From CALLVF01 sp964632205 (lineage in GTDB: Bacteria > Patescibacteriota > Microgenomatia > UBA1406 > GWC2-37-13), in contig CAZWBE010000003.1 of the NCBI GenBank assembly GCA_964632205.1, positions 15,785 to 79,784 on the forward strand: 64,000 nt of DNA, written 5' to 3'. The position numbers and the translations under genes were made by a program. The first letter of the stretch is position 1; each line of letters opens with the position of its first letter. Positions 26,456 through 35,394 of the stretch are shown here, piece by piece. The notes below the pieces were generated by a model that ran no database searches, had not been told where the DNA came from, and was given only the letters and a program-made list of their open reading frames with translations.

Positions 26456-28648
26456 CTAAAGTTTAACTATTTGAGGGATTTCTTTATCGTGGTTACAGTC
26501 GACGCAATACATTCCGAACATATCCTTAATAATTATTTTTTCTTTCATTTCAATTTCAGGCCAATTAGGCGGAGCTAATTTGTCATCCTTTGTTACTGGG
26601 ACAATCATTTTAGTAACATTTGTTTCTTTTATTTCTGTTCCTTTAATAAAATACTCAAATCTCGATTGACAACTTTTTTCCCCATCGTTTGTTGTTACTA
26701 ATAAATCTCCCGTCTCCCAACAAACTTGTTTACCAACGACGTTTTCTGGTTTAACCGGCCAAATATCCGGTTGATTTTTTAACACGTAGCTTATCACTCG
26801 ATTCCAAATTGGAGCGGCGCCAGTAATACCTGATGTTAGATAAGGATGCATAGGACTATTATCATTATTACCGACCCAAACGGCAACGAGGAAATTAGGA
26901 GTGAAACCAATTGTCCAGTTATCTCTTTTATCATCAGTAGTGCCAGTTTTGACAGAAACAGCAAAATTGGGAATATTAAGATAAGATGAATGTCCAAAGG
27001 CAGCGCTTCTTGCGTTGTTATCAAGGAGAATATGAGAAATTAAAAAGGCTGTTTCTTGAGAAATCGCTCTTTTGCCAGGAATAGCTAAGAAATTAGGAGA
27101 TTTGATGGGTTTTTTGACATCCTTTACGAAATTAGGATCTTTAAACTCATATATTTTTTTTTCAAATTTATCTTCAATTTTTAGGATTGAGTTGAGCTTT
27201 CGAGGGATGCCGCGGTTGGCAAAAGCAGAGAAGGCTTGGGCCATCTCAGTCATTCGGGTTTCGCCGCCTCCTAAGGTTAAAGACAAGCCGTATTTTTTTG
27301 GGTCAGAAAAGGTGGTGATAGTAAAGGCAGAAGCTGAGGCAATAAAATTTTCAACACCGTTAAGGGCAAGCATTTTTACTGCCGGGATATTGTAGGAATT
27401 GCCCAAAGCGAATCTGAGTTGAACTGGACCATGAAATTGTCCATCATAATTTTGGGGGCAATAAGTAGCTGGTTGACCGGGAGCCGTAAAACAAGTGGGC
27501 ACATCGAGAAAGACAGTTGCTGGAGTGACTAATTTTCTTTCTAAACCAATGGCGTAATTAATTGGTTTAATTGCTGAACCAGGTTGACGGAGAGCCGTGG
27601 TAACATTAAAAGCACCGCTGCCGGTGGCAAAATAATCAACAGAACCAACCATGGCTAAAATTTCTCCCGTTGGTGGTCGGGTGACTAAGAGAGCACCATT
27701 ACTCACCTTAAGATTTTTTATTTTTTCTATCTCTTCTTTTAATATTTTTTCCGCTTCTTCTTGGATATCTAAATCGAGAGTGGTGATTACTTTTAATCCT
27801 CCTTCCTCCACAGCTTTGATTCCGTATTTTTCCTCCAATTGTTTTTTAATATAAAACACAAAATGAGGCGCTTTAATTTTAGAAGTTGGTGGCTTAATTT
27901 TTAATTCTTTTTTTATGGCTGTTTCAAAAGTTTTTTTATTAATATATTTTTGTTGATACATGGCTTTTAGTACGTCATTTCTTCTTTTTTTGGCTAAGTC
28001 TGGGTTAGTGTAAGGAGAGTAAAGAGATGGTGCCTGCGGCAAACCAGCCAACAGAGCCGCTTCTTCAAGGTTTAAACTAGCAGCTTTTTTGTCAAAATAT
28101 CTTTTGGCGGCTTCTTCAATTCCATAAGCAGCGCCACCATAGGGGACTTGGTTAAGATAAAGTTCTAAGATTTCATCTTTAGTAAAAATTCTTTCTGTCC
28201 ATAAGGCTAAAATCATTTCTCTAATTTTTCTTCTGATAGTTCGCTCCGGGCTTAAAAGAGATGATTTGACTAATTGTTGGGTAATTGTTGAGCCGCCTTG
28301 AACTTTTCCGGTTAAGATCATATCTTTGACAGCGCGCATTATACCACCAAAAATTGAGATGCCGGAGTGTTTATAAAAATCTTTATCTTCAGTAGCAATC
28401 GTCGCCTGTCTAACGAAGGGAGGCAAGTCTTTTAGTTTAACAGGAGTGCGGTTTTGTTCGCGAAAAATTTCGTAAAGTAGTTTACCGTTTCGGTCTAGAA
28501 TATGAGTTGAAAGAGGAATAATTTTATAATTTCTTAAACTTTGGGGTGAAGGCAGGTCGTAAAAGATGTAAATGAGTACCGAAAGGATGACAATGAGAAA
28601 AAAAAGAAAAAAAAACAGTTTTTTATTTCGAGCAAAATAATTACCCAT
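26456..28648 (-). CDS. Class A penicillin-binding protein (PBP1A-type)
   Basis: Bifunctional peptidoglycan synthase of about 730 aa. A signal anchor (about residues 9-27) is followed by a GT51 glycosyltransferase domain with TEDKDFYKHSG (catalytic Glu), GGSTITQQLVK and RKIREMILALWTER. The transpeptidase domain has the serine in QPGSAIKP (SxxK), GNSYNIP (SxN) and VKTGTTDD (KTG). An ATG at 28648 (MGNYFARNKKLFF) is preferred to a TTG at 28666. The C-terminal tail has four cysteines, including CVDCNHD at the very end, which is unusual. The metG stop lies 19 bases upstream, so they are probably co-transcribed. Confidence 0.95.
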   Translation of the reverse strand: MGNYFARNKKLFFFLFFLIVILSVLIYIFYDLPSPQSLRNYKIIPLSTHILDRNGKLLYEIFREQNRTPVKLKDLPPFVRQATIATEDKDFYKHSGISIFGGIMRAVKDMILTGKVQGGSTITQQLVKSSLLSPERTIRRKIREMILALWTERIFTKDEILELYLNQVPYGGAAYGIEEAAKRYFDKKAASLNLEEAALLAGLPQAPSLYSPYTNPDLAKKRRNDVLKAMYQQKYINKKTFETAIKKELKIKPPTSKIKAPHFVFYIKKQLEEKYGIKAVEEGGLKVITTLDLDIQEEAEKILKEEIEKIKNLKVSNGALLVTRPPTGEILAMVGSVDYFATGSGAFNVTTALRQPGSAIKPINYAIGLERKLVTPATVFLDVPTCFTAPGQPATYCPQNYDGQFHGPVQLRFALGNSYNIPAVKMLALNGVENFIASASAFTITTFSDPKKYGLSLTLGGGETRMTEMAQAFSAFANRGIPRKLNSILKIEDKFEKKIYEFKDPNFVKDVKKPIKSPNFLAIPGKRAISQETAFLISHILLDNNARSAAFGHSSYLNIPNFAVSVKTGTTDDKRDNWTIGFTPNFLVAVWVGNNDNSPMHPYLTSGITGAAPIWNRVISYVLKNQPDIWPVKPENVVGKQVCWETGDLLVTTNDGEKSCQSRFEYFIKGTEIKETNVTKMIVPVTKDDKLAPPNWPEIEMKEKIIIKDMFGMYCVDCNHDKEIPQIVKL

Positions 28649-28667
28649 AGATACATATTTTAACAAG

Positions 28668-30092
28668 TTATTGGCTGTTGGAAAGTCGAGGAAAAAGAGG
28701 CTGGATTTTTTTTATTTTTCCGGAAGTGGCTTTACTAATTTTTTCGGCAGTGGTAGGTAAAAAAGGTTTTAGTTCATATGCAATTAGATTTAGTTCTCTC
28801 AGAGATGAAATTAAGAATTCTTTTCTTTCTATTGGATTTTTATTCCAAGGAGCAAAATTATCGATTTTTTTATTTAAATTTTTAATTTTTTTCCAGATAT
28901 TTTCTAAAATGAGATTAAATTGAAAAGCATTAAATTTTTCAATAGTTTGTTTATCCCATTGGTGAGATATCTTACTATTGAGTACTAAATTATCCTCTTC
29001 GCCTAATTTAGTTAAACGAAGGACTAAATTTCCCAATTCATTGGCTAAATCTGAGTGATAAATTTCTTTCATTCTGCTCTCTGAATAATCACCATCATTA
29101 AATGGGGGAATCTCTCGTAGTAAATAATAACGAACGGCATCGACGCCATATTTTTTAATCAAATCAAATGGACTGATAAAATTACCCAAGCTTTTACTTA
29201 TTTTTTGACCATTAGCAGTGATGAAACCATGGATGATTATTTGCCGAGAATTGGGTAAACCGGCAGACATTAACATTGCTTGCCAAATGGCAGCTTGTTG
29301 TCTAAGATTATCTTTACCGGCCACCTGGATTCCTGGCCACCATTGATTGAACTCTTTCTCATTATTAGGCCAACCTAGAGTTGATACATAAAAAACAAGG
29401 GCGTCAAACCATACATACATAACGTGTTTTGAATCCTCCGGGACATCGACTCCCCACGGCATTTTTTCTTTTAAGCGAGAAATACTAAAGTCTTTCAAGC
29501 CACTTTTTACAAAATTTTTAATTTCATTAAATCGCTCTGGCGGGAGGATGAAGTGAGGGTTTCTTTGGTAAAGTTCTAAAAGTTTATCTTGATATCGAGA
29601 AAATCTAAAGAAATAATTTTCCTCCTTATAAATTTCAATTTTAAGATTTGGGTGGATTGGACAGGAGTTATTAATCAACTCTGAATCAGTTTTCTCCAAT
29701 TCGCACCCGACACAATATTTTACCTGATAATTTTTTTTGTAAATATCACCATTTTTAAAACACCGTCGCCAAAATTCTTGGGCGGCTTTTATATGATTTA
29801 GATTAGTGGTGCGAATAAAGTGAGTGGTGCTTAAATTTAAAGCAGATTTAAGTTCTTCAAATTTTTTAGCATATTGATCACAATATTCTTGAGGATCTTT
29901 TTTTTCAGATAGGGCTTTGCGATAAATTTTTAATCCGTGTTCATCAGTTCCAAATCCAAAAGCAACTTCATAACCAAGTAATTTTTTGTAACGAGCAATG
30001 ACGTCAGCTTGAATAATTTCCAAGGCAAAACCGATGTGAGGATCAGCATTGACATAAGGCGCCGTGGTAGTGATGTAGAAAAATTTTTTCAT
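28668..30092 (-). CDS. metG: Methionyl-tRNA synthetase
   Basis: Class Ia synthetase, 474 aa. HIGH motif as PHIGFALE (about 18-25), zinc knuckle CVGCELEKTDSELINNSCP, the anticodon-domain WFDALVFYVS region, and KMSKS-like QKISKSLGN. It lacks the C-terminal EMAP-like tRNA-binding domain, so it is the short form. The start ATG overlaps the stop of the upstream small membrane protein by four bases. The PBP1A gene follows. Confidence 0.96.
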   Translation of the reverse strand: MKKFFYITTTAPYVNADPHIGFALEIIQADVIARYKKLLGYEVAFGFGTDEHGLKIYRKALSEKKDPQEYCDQYAKKFEELKSALNLSTTHFIRTTNLNHIKAAQEFWRRCFKNGDIYKKNYQVKYCVGCELEKTDSELINNSCPIHPNLKIEIYKEENYFFRFSRYQDKLLELYQRNPHFILPPERFNEIKNFVKSGLKDFSISRLKEKMPWGVDVPEDSKHVMYVWFDALVFYVSTLGWPNNEKEFNQWWPGIQVAGKDNLRQQAAIWQAMLMSAGLPNSRQIIIHGFITANGQKISKSLGNFISPFDLIKKYGVDAVRYYLLREIPPFNDGDYSESRMKEIYHSDLANELGNLVLRLTKLGEEDNLVLNSKISHQWDKQTIEKFNAFQFNLILENIWKKIKNLNKKIDNFAPWNKNPIERKEFLISSLRELNLIAYELKPFLPTTAEKISKATSGKIKKIQPLFPRLSNSQ

Positions 30093-30364
30093 TTAATTAA
30101 GATAAGAATTCCCAGAATTAAACTAATCGTTAGAATCAGATTAATTATATCAAAAAGATCTAAGGCTAAAAGCGTTAATAAGATAAAACTTGTTAAAAAG
30201 ATAACAAAGCTATATTTTTTAGGGAGAAAAAAGCTAGTTAGAGAGGAGACTAATAGACTTAATAAAGAAATAAAAATAAAAATAATCATCCAGTGAGTCG
30301 GAGGAATGTACAAAATTATACCAGTAAGAAATAATGTGAAAAGAATAACCCTTGCAAGTTTCAT
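30089..30364 (-). CDS. Small three-helix membrane protein of unknown function
   Basis: 91 aa, almost entirely hydrophobic. Three predicted membrane segments lie at roughly 5-22, 24-46 and 53-90, with a short basic loop (FFLPKKYS) between the second and third. I do not recognise a family. It is likely real: the stop overlaps the metG start as ATGA, and a TATAAT box (30378-30373, minus) ends 8 bases before its ATG. No catalytic motif is visible. It may only couple translation to metG. Confidence 0.6.
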   Translation of the reverse strand: MKLARVILFTLFLTGIILYIPPTHWMIIFIFISLLSLLVSSLTSFFLPKKYSFVIFLTSFILLTLLALDLFDIINLILTISLILGILILIK

Positions 30365-30380
30365 TCTCTTCTATTATAAT
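30352..30380. promoter_or_regulatory. Shared divergent promoter, rpsO (plus) and small membrane protein-metG (minus)
   Basis: The eight bases ATTATAAT (30373-30380) read TATAAT on both strands with four bases shared. Plus: TTGCAA (30352-30357), 17-base spacer, TATAAT (30375-30380), then 8 bases to the rpsO ATG at 30389. Minus: TATAAT (30378-30373), then 8 bases to the ATG at 30364. Both transcripts should be leaderless or nearly so. Confidence 0.65.
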
Positions 30381-30388
30381 GGTAAACT

Positions 30389-30658
30389 ATGGCTGATTTA
30401 AGTGATGATAAACAGAAAATTATTGAGAGATTTGCTCAAAAAAAAGGCGACACCGGTTCACCTGAAGTTCAAGCCGCCCTTTTAACTTATAAGATAAATA
30501 AATTAGTCAAACATTTGGAAGAGAATAAGAAAGACAATCATTCAAGACGGGGTTTACTTAAAGTTATTGCCAAAAGAAGAAGAATTTTAAATTATCTTCA
30601 AAAATTAGATGAAAAAAGATATAAAAAATTGATCAAAGAATTAGGACTGAAGAAATAA
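30389..30658 (+). CDS. rpsO: Ribosomal protein S15 (uS15)
   Basis: Small-subunit protein that nucleates the central domain of 16S rRNA. At 89 aa it is full length, with the conserved GDTGSPEVQAALLTYKINKL and the DNHSRRGLLKVIAKRRRILNYLQ helix that contacts 16S helices. pnp starts one base after its stop, the common rpsO-pnp pair. With almost no 5' leader, the S15 autoregulatory mRNA structures known in other bacteria cannot be present upstream of the start. Confidence 0.97.
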   Translation: MADLSDDKQKIIERFAQKKGDTGSPEVQAALLTYKINKLVKHLEENKKDNHSRRGLLKVIAKRRRILNYLQKLDEKRYKKLIKELGLKK

Positions 30659-30659
30659 A

Positions 30660-32744
30660 ATGAGCATAATAGAAGATTCTTTAGAAATTAATGGTCAACG
30701 ATTAACTCTTCAAGCGGGAAAGTTAGCTAAGGCTGCTGATTCCTCAATCTTTGCCAGATTGGGAGATACATGTGTTCTAGTAACGGTTGCGACCGGACAA
30801 AATCGGAAAGATATCGATTATTTACCTCTTTCAGTTGAATATGTAGAAAAGCTTTATGCAGGCGGAAGAATTAAGGGATCGCGGTGGGTGAAAAGAGAGG
30901 GTAGAGCCTCTGATGACGCTATTTTAAAGGCGAGATTAATTGATCGTTCTATTCGTCCTCTTTTTCCAAAAAATTTTCACCAAGAAATTCAAATTATTGT
31001 AACGCTTCTTTCTGTTGATGCAGTTAATTCTCCCGAAATTCTTGCTGCTATTGCGACCTCCGCCGCCCTCCATTTGTCCTCTATTTCTTGGGATGGGCCA
31101 ATTTCTACGATAAGAATTGGTTACATAAAAAATGGCGGTGGGGATTCTTTTTTGATTAATCCCACAGAAGATGATCAAAAGTATTCAGTATTAGATTTAG
31201 TTATATCATCAACAAAAGAAAAAGTAGTAATGATTGAGGCAAAAACTGAAGAGTTGTCTGAGGATTTGATTAGCCAAGCGATAAAGAAAGCAAAGGAGGA
31301 GAATAAAAAAATTATTGAATTTATTGAGAGGTTAGGTGAAAAATTTGGTCAAAAGAAAAAGGATACAGAGGTTTTTTTATTTGATGAAAAGCTTTTGAAT
31401 GTTTTAAAAAGAGATTTTAAGAAAAGGATAGAAGATTTAATTCTAATAAAAGCTGAGAAGGAAGATAATAATGAAGAGGCTCTTCAAGTCATGGTTGATG
31501 AGGTTATAAATAATCTGAAAGAAGAATTTGATCGCAAAACAGTCATTCAGGCAATTGATTACTTAGCTAAACAAGAAATAAGAGAGAGGATTTTAAAAAC
31601 AAAAAAAAGAATTGATGGTCGAGGAATAGATGAAATTCGACCAATATATTCGGAGGTATCGGTTTTACCGAGAACCCATGGTTCAGCAATTTTTTCTCGA
31701 GGCGAAACTCAAGTAATGTCAATCGTTACTCTTGGCGCACCGAGTTTAGAACAATTAATTGAAAGTCCTGAAGGTGAAGAGGCTAAACGCTACATTCATC
31801 ATTATTATATGCCTCCCTACTCAGTTGGTGAAGTTGGTCGTTTAGGCTGGCCCTCTCGTCGAGAGGTAGGCCATGGTGCTTTAGCAGAAAAGGCCTTGGA
31901 ACCAGTTCTTCCTCTAGAGAAAGATTTTCCTTACACAATTCGGGTTGTTTCTGAAGTTTTGTCTTCTAATGGTTCGACCTCAATGGCTTCTACCTGTGGT
32001 TCCTCTCTGGCTCTTATGGATGCCGGAGTTCCTATAAAAGCACCAGTGGCTGGTGTAGCGATGGGGCTTTTGACTAAAAGTGATAAAGATTACCTGATTT
32101 TGACTGACATTACCGGAATAGAAGATTTTTCTGGAGAAATGGATTTTAAAATTGCTGGAACAGAAAGAGGAGTAACCGCTATTCAGCTTGATGTAAAAAA
32201 CAATGGTTTAACCGATGAGATGATTGACGCAACTTTTATTAAAGCAAGAAAAGCAAGGATATTTATTTTAGAGGAAATGAAAAAAACAATTACTAGACCA
32301 CGGAGTCAGATTTCCCAATATGCTCCTAAAGTGGTGGTTTTAACTCCCCCGATTGAGAAAATTGGAGAGATAATCGGTCCTGGCGGTAAAAACATTCGAA
32401 CTTTAATTAATAAAACCGGCGTTGATATTAATATTGATGATGATGGTAAGGTAACGATAAGTGGCATTAATAAAGATAAAGTAGAGGAAGCAGTTACTGC
32501 CATTGAGAATATTACCCAAGATATTAAGATAGGTGATGAATTCGAAGGAATTGTTAAGAGAATTTTACCTTTTGGCGCTTTTGTTGAAATTTTGCCGGGT
32601 AAGGAAGGATTGGTTCATGTTTCCAAAATGGGTCGAGGGTTTATTCGTGATCCTCATCGGGTTGTTAAAGTCGGTCAAAAAGTTAAAGTCCACGTTTATC
32701 AGATAGATAGCCAAGGTAGAATAAATTTACAGATAATTCCTTGA
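30660..32744 (+). CDS. pnp: Polynucleotide phosphorylase
   Basis: 3'-5' phosphorolytic exoribonuclease, 694 aa. Two RNase PH domains are present (about 10-140 and 315-540), with RSIRPLFP in the first and DLRAG-equivalent core sequence and GRREVGHGALAEKALEP in the second. These are followed by a KH domain with EIIGPGGKNIR and an S1 domain at the C-terminus (FEGIVKRILPFGAFVE, LVHVSKMGRG). Intact. It is co-transcribed with rpsO. Confidence 0.97.
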   Translation: MSIIEDSLEINGQRLTLQAGKLAKAADSSIFARLGDTCVLVTVATGQNRKDIDYLPLSVEYVEKLYAGGRIKGSRWVKREGRASDDAILKARLIDRSIRPLFPKNFHQEIQIIVTLLSVDAVNSPEILAAIATSAALHLSSISWDGPISTIRIGYIKNGGGDSFLINPTEDDQKYSVLDLVISSTKEKVVMIEAKTEELSEDLISQAIKKAKEENKKIIEFIERLGEKFGQKKKDTEVFLFDEKLLNVLKRDFKKRIEDLILIKAEKEDNNEEALQVMVDEVINNLKEEFDRKTVIQAIDYLAKQEIRERILKTKKRIDGRGIDEIRPIYSEVSVLPRTHGSAIFSRGETQVMSIVTLGAPSLEQLIESPEGEEAKRYIHHYYMPPYSVGEVGRLGWPSRREVGHGALAEKALEPVLPLEKDFPYTIRVVSEVLSSNGSTSMASTCGSSLALMDAGVPIKAPVAGVAMGLLTKSDKDYLILTDITGIEDFSGEMDFKIAGTERGVTAIQLDVKNNGLTDEMIDATFIKARKARIFILEEMKKTITRPRSQISQYAPKVVVLTPPIEKIGEIIGPGGKNIRTLINKTGVDINIDDDGKVTISGINKDKVEEAVTAIENITQDIKIGDEFEGIVKRILPFGAFVEILPGKEGLVHVSKMGRGFIRDPHRVVKVGQKVKVHVYQIDSQGRINLQIIP

Positions 32745-32833
32745 TTTTAGGTAAGTCACACTCTTTTGGAGTTGATACTCGTCATCAATATACCAGTTTC
32801 TTATCTACATAGTATTTCTTTTAAAAAAATGCC

Positions 32834-33063
32834 TTGTTTGGAAAGATAAAAGATAAAGGTAAAGGAAACATTACAAGATTGGAAATACAAGTATTAAATT
32901 TTTTAAAAAAATCGGGATTTTTATTAGTATTAAAAGAAGTGCATACATATTACTTTACCAACATGAGAAGGGCATAAGTTTAACTAAAAAAAAATTATTA
33001 AATATTAAAGGAGGAAAATATTTAATTTATATTATAGCTGAAGAAATTGAATACGACGACTAG
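32834..33063 (+). pseudogene. Possible HicA-like toxin remnant
   Basis: From a TTG at 32834 one frame reads through ITRLEIQVLNFLKKSGFLL and then VHTYYF, ending at 32975-32977. The order (xIT...EVLxFLKKxGFxLV...HxYYF) resembles the start of HicA mRNA-interferase toxins, though the GSH motif is changed to EVH. A second frame then continues to a TAG at 33061-33063 with GISLTKKKLLNIKGGKYLI, as if one base had been lost. No HicB partner is seen. The similarity is from memory and weak. Confidence 0.25.
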
Positions 33064-33130
33064 TTAAAAACCTATTTTTGTTTACCTATATGCAATGGAT
33101 GAAATAAATAAGTATAAATTTATTATTAAG

Positions 33131-33160
33131 TTGCGTTTTTTGCTACAGATGTTGTAAAAT
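33131..33160 (+). promoter_or_regulatory. Promoter of ftsK
   Basis: TTGCGT (33131-33136), an 18-base spacer, and TAAAAT (33155-33160) ending 8 bases before the ATG at 33169. This implies a transcript with almost no leader. Confidence 0.45.
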
Positions 33161-33168
33161 TTTTTAAT

Positions 33169-35280
33169 ATGGCAAGAAGAAGAATGTTTCGAATACCATT
33201 TTTAAAATTTAAAATTAACAAGCAAACAGTTTTTAATATTCTTGGTTTATTGTTGCTAAGTATTGCTTTTGTTCTTCTTATTTCCTACCTGAAAAATTTT
33301 ACTTCCCTTGAGGAGGGAAGACTTTTAACAAAAATCAACCAGTTTATTATTGTTAGATTTGGTGGTTTGGCAATTTTTCTGCCGTTAATTTTTTTCTTGA
33401 TCGCTACTCATTTTTTTAACTCTAAAAGATTAAACTTTATTAAACTAAACATTACTTTAGGTATCATTTTAATTTTTATTTCTTTATTAGGAATTTTGCG
33501 AGGAGGTGATTATGGAAGGGCGATTTTTGATAATCTGAGTTTGGATTTTTCATTTCTTGGCGCGTTTGTTATTTTGGTGGGTATTTTTTTTATTGGTTTA
33601 ATTCTTTTTTTAGATACCTCCGTTGATTTGTTTGTTCTTTTTATTTTTAATTTTTTAAAATCATTTTTTCTGTTCATAAAAACATATCTATTTAGAACTT
33701 TTTTTTCTAATAAAGAAATACATCCAAAAGAGAAAGATAGCGCCGAAAAAAAGATTGATGAATTTATTGAGGATAAAAAAATTACCGAGAAAAAAGTCGA
33801 AGTAAAACCGCAAGTTACTGCTCAAAATTTAGGAATAACAGTTCATCCTTTAACTGTTCATTCTAAAACTACATGGGTTTATCCTCCTTTAACTCTATTA
33901 ACTGATATTTCACAAAAAGAGGCTGATAGAGGCGATGTGAATAGAAACGCTGATATTATTGAAAAAACTTTAGACAGTTTTGGTATTCGTGCCAAAGTGG
34001 TTGAGGTAAATTATGGACCAGCGGTTACTCAATATGCTTTAAAAATTACTTTAGGAACAAAGCTATCTCGGATTACCGCTTTGGCTAATGATTTAGCCTT
34101 AGCTTTAGCGGCAACTACCGGTCAAGTAAGAATTGAGGCGCCGATTCCTGGTCGATCTTTAGTGGGGATTGAAATTCCTAATCTTCGGCCGGAGATTGTT
34201 TCTTTAAAAAGATTACTCACCGATACAGTTTTTACTAATAATAATGATCCTCTTTTAGTGCCTTTAGGGCTAGATGTTTCTGGAAATCCTCAGTCGGCCA
34301 GTATTAGCAGGATGCCCCATGTTTTAATTGCTGGAGCTACCGGTTCAGGTAAATCTGTTCTTTTAAATTCTTGGATCACCTCTTTTCTTTTTCGAACAAA
34401 ACCAGAAGAATTAAGATTAATTCTCGTTGACCCAAAAAGAGTCGAGTTAACTCTTTATAATGGCATACCTCATCTTTTAACCGAGGTGGTAGTTGAGGCG
34501 GAAAAGATTATTTCTGCCTTAAAATGGACTGTTTCAGAAATGGAAGCGCGTTACAAAGAGTTTGCGAAAGTTGGTGTCCGTAATCTTGAAGGCTATAATG
34601 CCCTAGAGGGAGTTAGAAAGAAACCGTATATTATTTTTATTATTGATGAGTTAGCGGATCTGATGGTTTTTGCTCCGGGAGACGCTGAGGATTTGATTAC
34701 TCGAATTGCTCAAATGTCACGAGCAACAGGGATCCATTTGGTGTTAGCCACCCAACGACCATCAGTTGATGTAATTACCGGTTTGATGAAGGCAAATATT
34801 CCAACAAGAATTGCTTTTAATGTCTCTTCCATGGTTGATTCACGGGTAATTATTGATATGCCAGGGGCAGAAAAACTTTTGGGTCGGGGGGATATGCTTT
34901 ATTTACCTCCAGATAAAGCGAAACCAGTCAGGATTCAAGGACCATTTGTTACCGAAAAGGATGTAAATAATGTTGTCAAATTTTTAAGGGCACAAATTCC
35001 TAATGTTCATTATACAGACGAGGTGGTTAACCAACCAGTGACGATTACTCATAAGTCTGGAACAATGTTAATTAATGGTGGTGAGCAAGATCCTTTATTT
35101 GAAAAAGCGTTAGAAATTATTGTTCAGCATGACAAAGCTTCTGCTTCCCTTTTACAAAGACGTCTTTCTATAGGTTATAACCGAGCAGCTCGTTTACTCG
35201 ATCAGTTAGAGGTGGCTGGGTATGTTGGTCCAGCAGAAGGATCAAAGCCGCGAGAAGTAATTAGAAGGCAAATAGAATAA
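33169..35280 (+). CDS. ftsK: FtsK/SpoIIIE DNA translocase
   Basis: Septum-associated hexameric motor that clears chromosome ends at division. Four or so N-terminal TM helices (about 20-170) are followed by a short charged linker (KEIHPKEKDSAEKK), then the RecA-like motor with Walker A AGATGSGKSVLL (about 386-397) and Walker B IIFIIDELADLM. RATGIHLVLATQRPSVDVITG lies between motor motifs. The C-terminal winged-helix gamma domain (about 640-703; SLLQRRLSIGYNRAARLLDQLE) reads KOPS-type sequences in other bacteria. The length of 703 aa is at the short end because the linker is small. Confidence 0.96.
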   Translation: MARRRMFRIPFLKFKINKQTVFNILGLLLLSIAFVLLISYLKNFTSLEEGRLLTKINQFIIVRFGGLAIFLPLIFFLIATHFFNSKRLNFIKLNITLGIILIFISLLGILRGGDYGRAIFDNLSLDFSFLGAFVILVGIFFIGLILFLDTSVDLFVLFIFNFLKSFFLFIKTYLFRTFFSNKEIHPKEKDSAEKKIDEFIEDKKITEKKVEVKPQVTAQNLGITVHPLTVHSKTTWVYPPLTLLTDISQKEADRGDVNRNADIIEKTLDSFGIRAKVVEVNYGPAVTQYALKITLGTKLSRITALANDLALALAATTGQVRIEAPIPGRSLVGIEIPNLRPEIVSLKRLLTDTVFTNNNDPLLVPLGLDVSGNPQSASISRMPHVLIAGATGSGKSVLLNSWITSFLFRTKPEELRLILVDPKRVELTLYNGIPHLLTEVVVEAEKIISALKWTVSEMEARYKEFAKVGVRNLEGYNALEGVRKKPYIIFIIDELADLMVFAPGDAEDLITRIAQMSRATGIHLVLATQRPSVDVITGLMKANIPTRIAFNVSSMVDSRVIIDMPGAEKLLGRGDMLYLPPDKAKPVRIQGPFVTEKDVNNVVKFLRAQIPNVHYTDEVVNQPVTITHKSGTMLINGGEQDPLFEKALEIIVQHDKASASLLQRRLSIGYNRAARLLDQLEVAGYVGPAEGSKPREVIRRQIE

Positions 35281-35394
35281 AAGCGACAAAAACTTCTAGT
35301 AAGATCTTAATGGCGGTTAAATTCTAAAAAAATTATTCTACCAATAATTAAATATTGTGGAAATTTAAATCTTATAACGTTATAACATCAAACT

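Larger units (their letters stand above)
32745..33168. other. 424-base stretch without an intact gene
   Basis: Between pnp and ftsK. No open frame of useful length, no tRNA and no clear terminator are visible. A short TTGAT/ATCAA repeat near 32770 lacks a T-tract. The middle contains a frame that resembles a toxin fragment (see the next entry), and the last 40 bases hold the ftsK promoter. Confidence 0.6.

Noticed and set aside
26456..28648. TTG start at 28666 for PBP1A, and other TTG starts (4833, 5984, 8016, 37700)
   Set aside because: In each case a nearby in-frame ATG gives the family start, so these are not preferred. Only the sufU GTG is retained as a non-ATG start.
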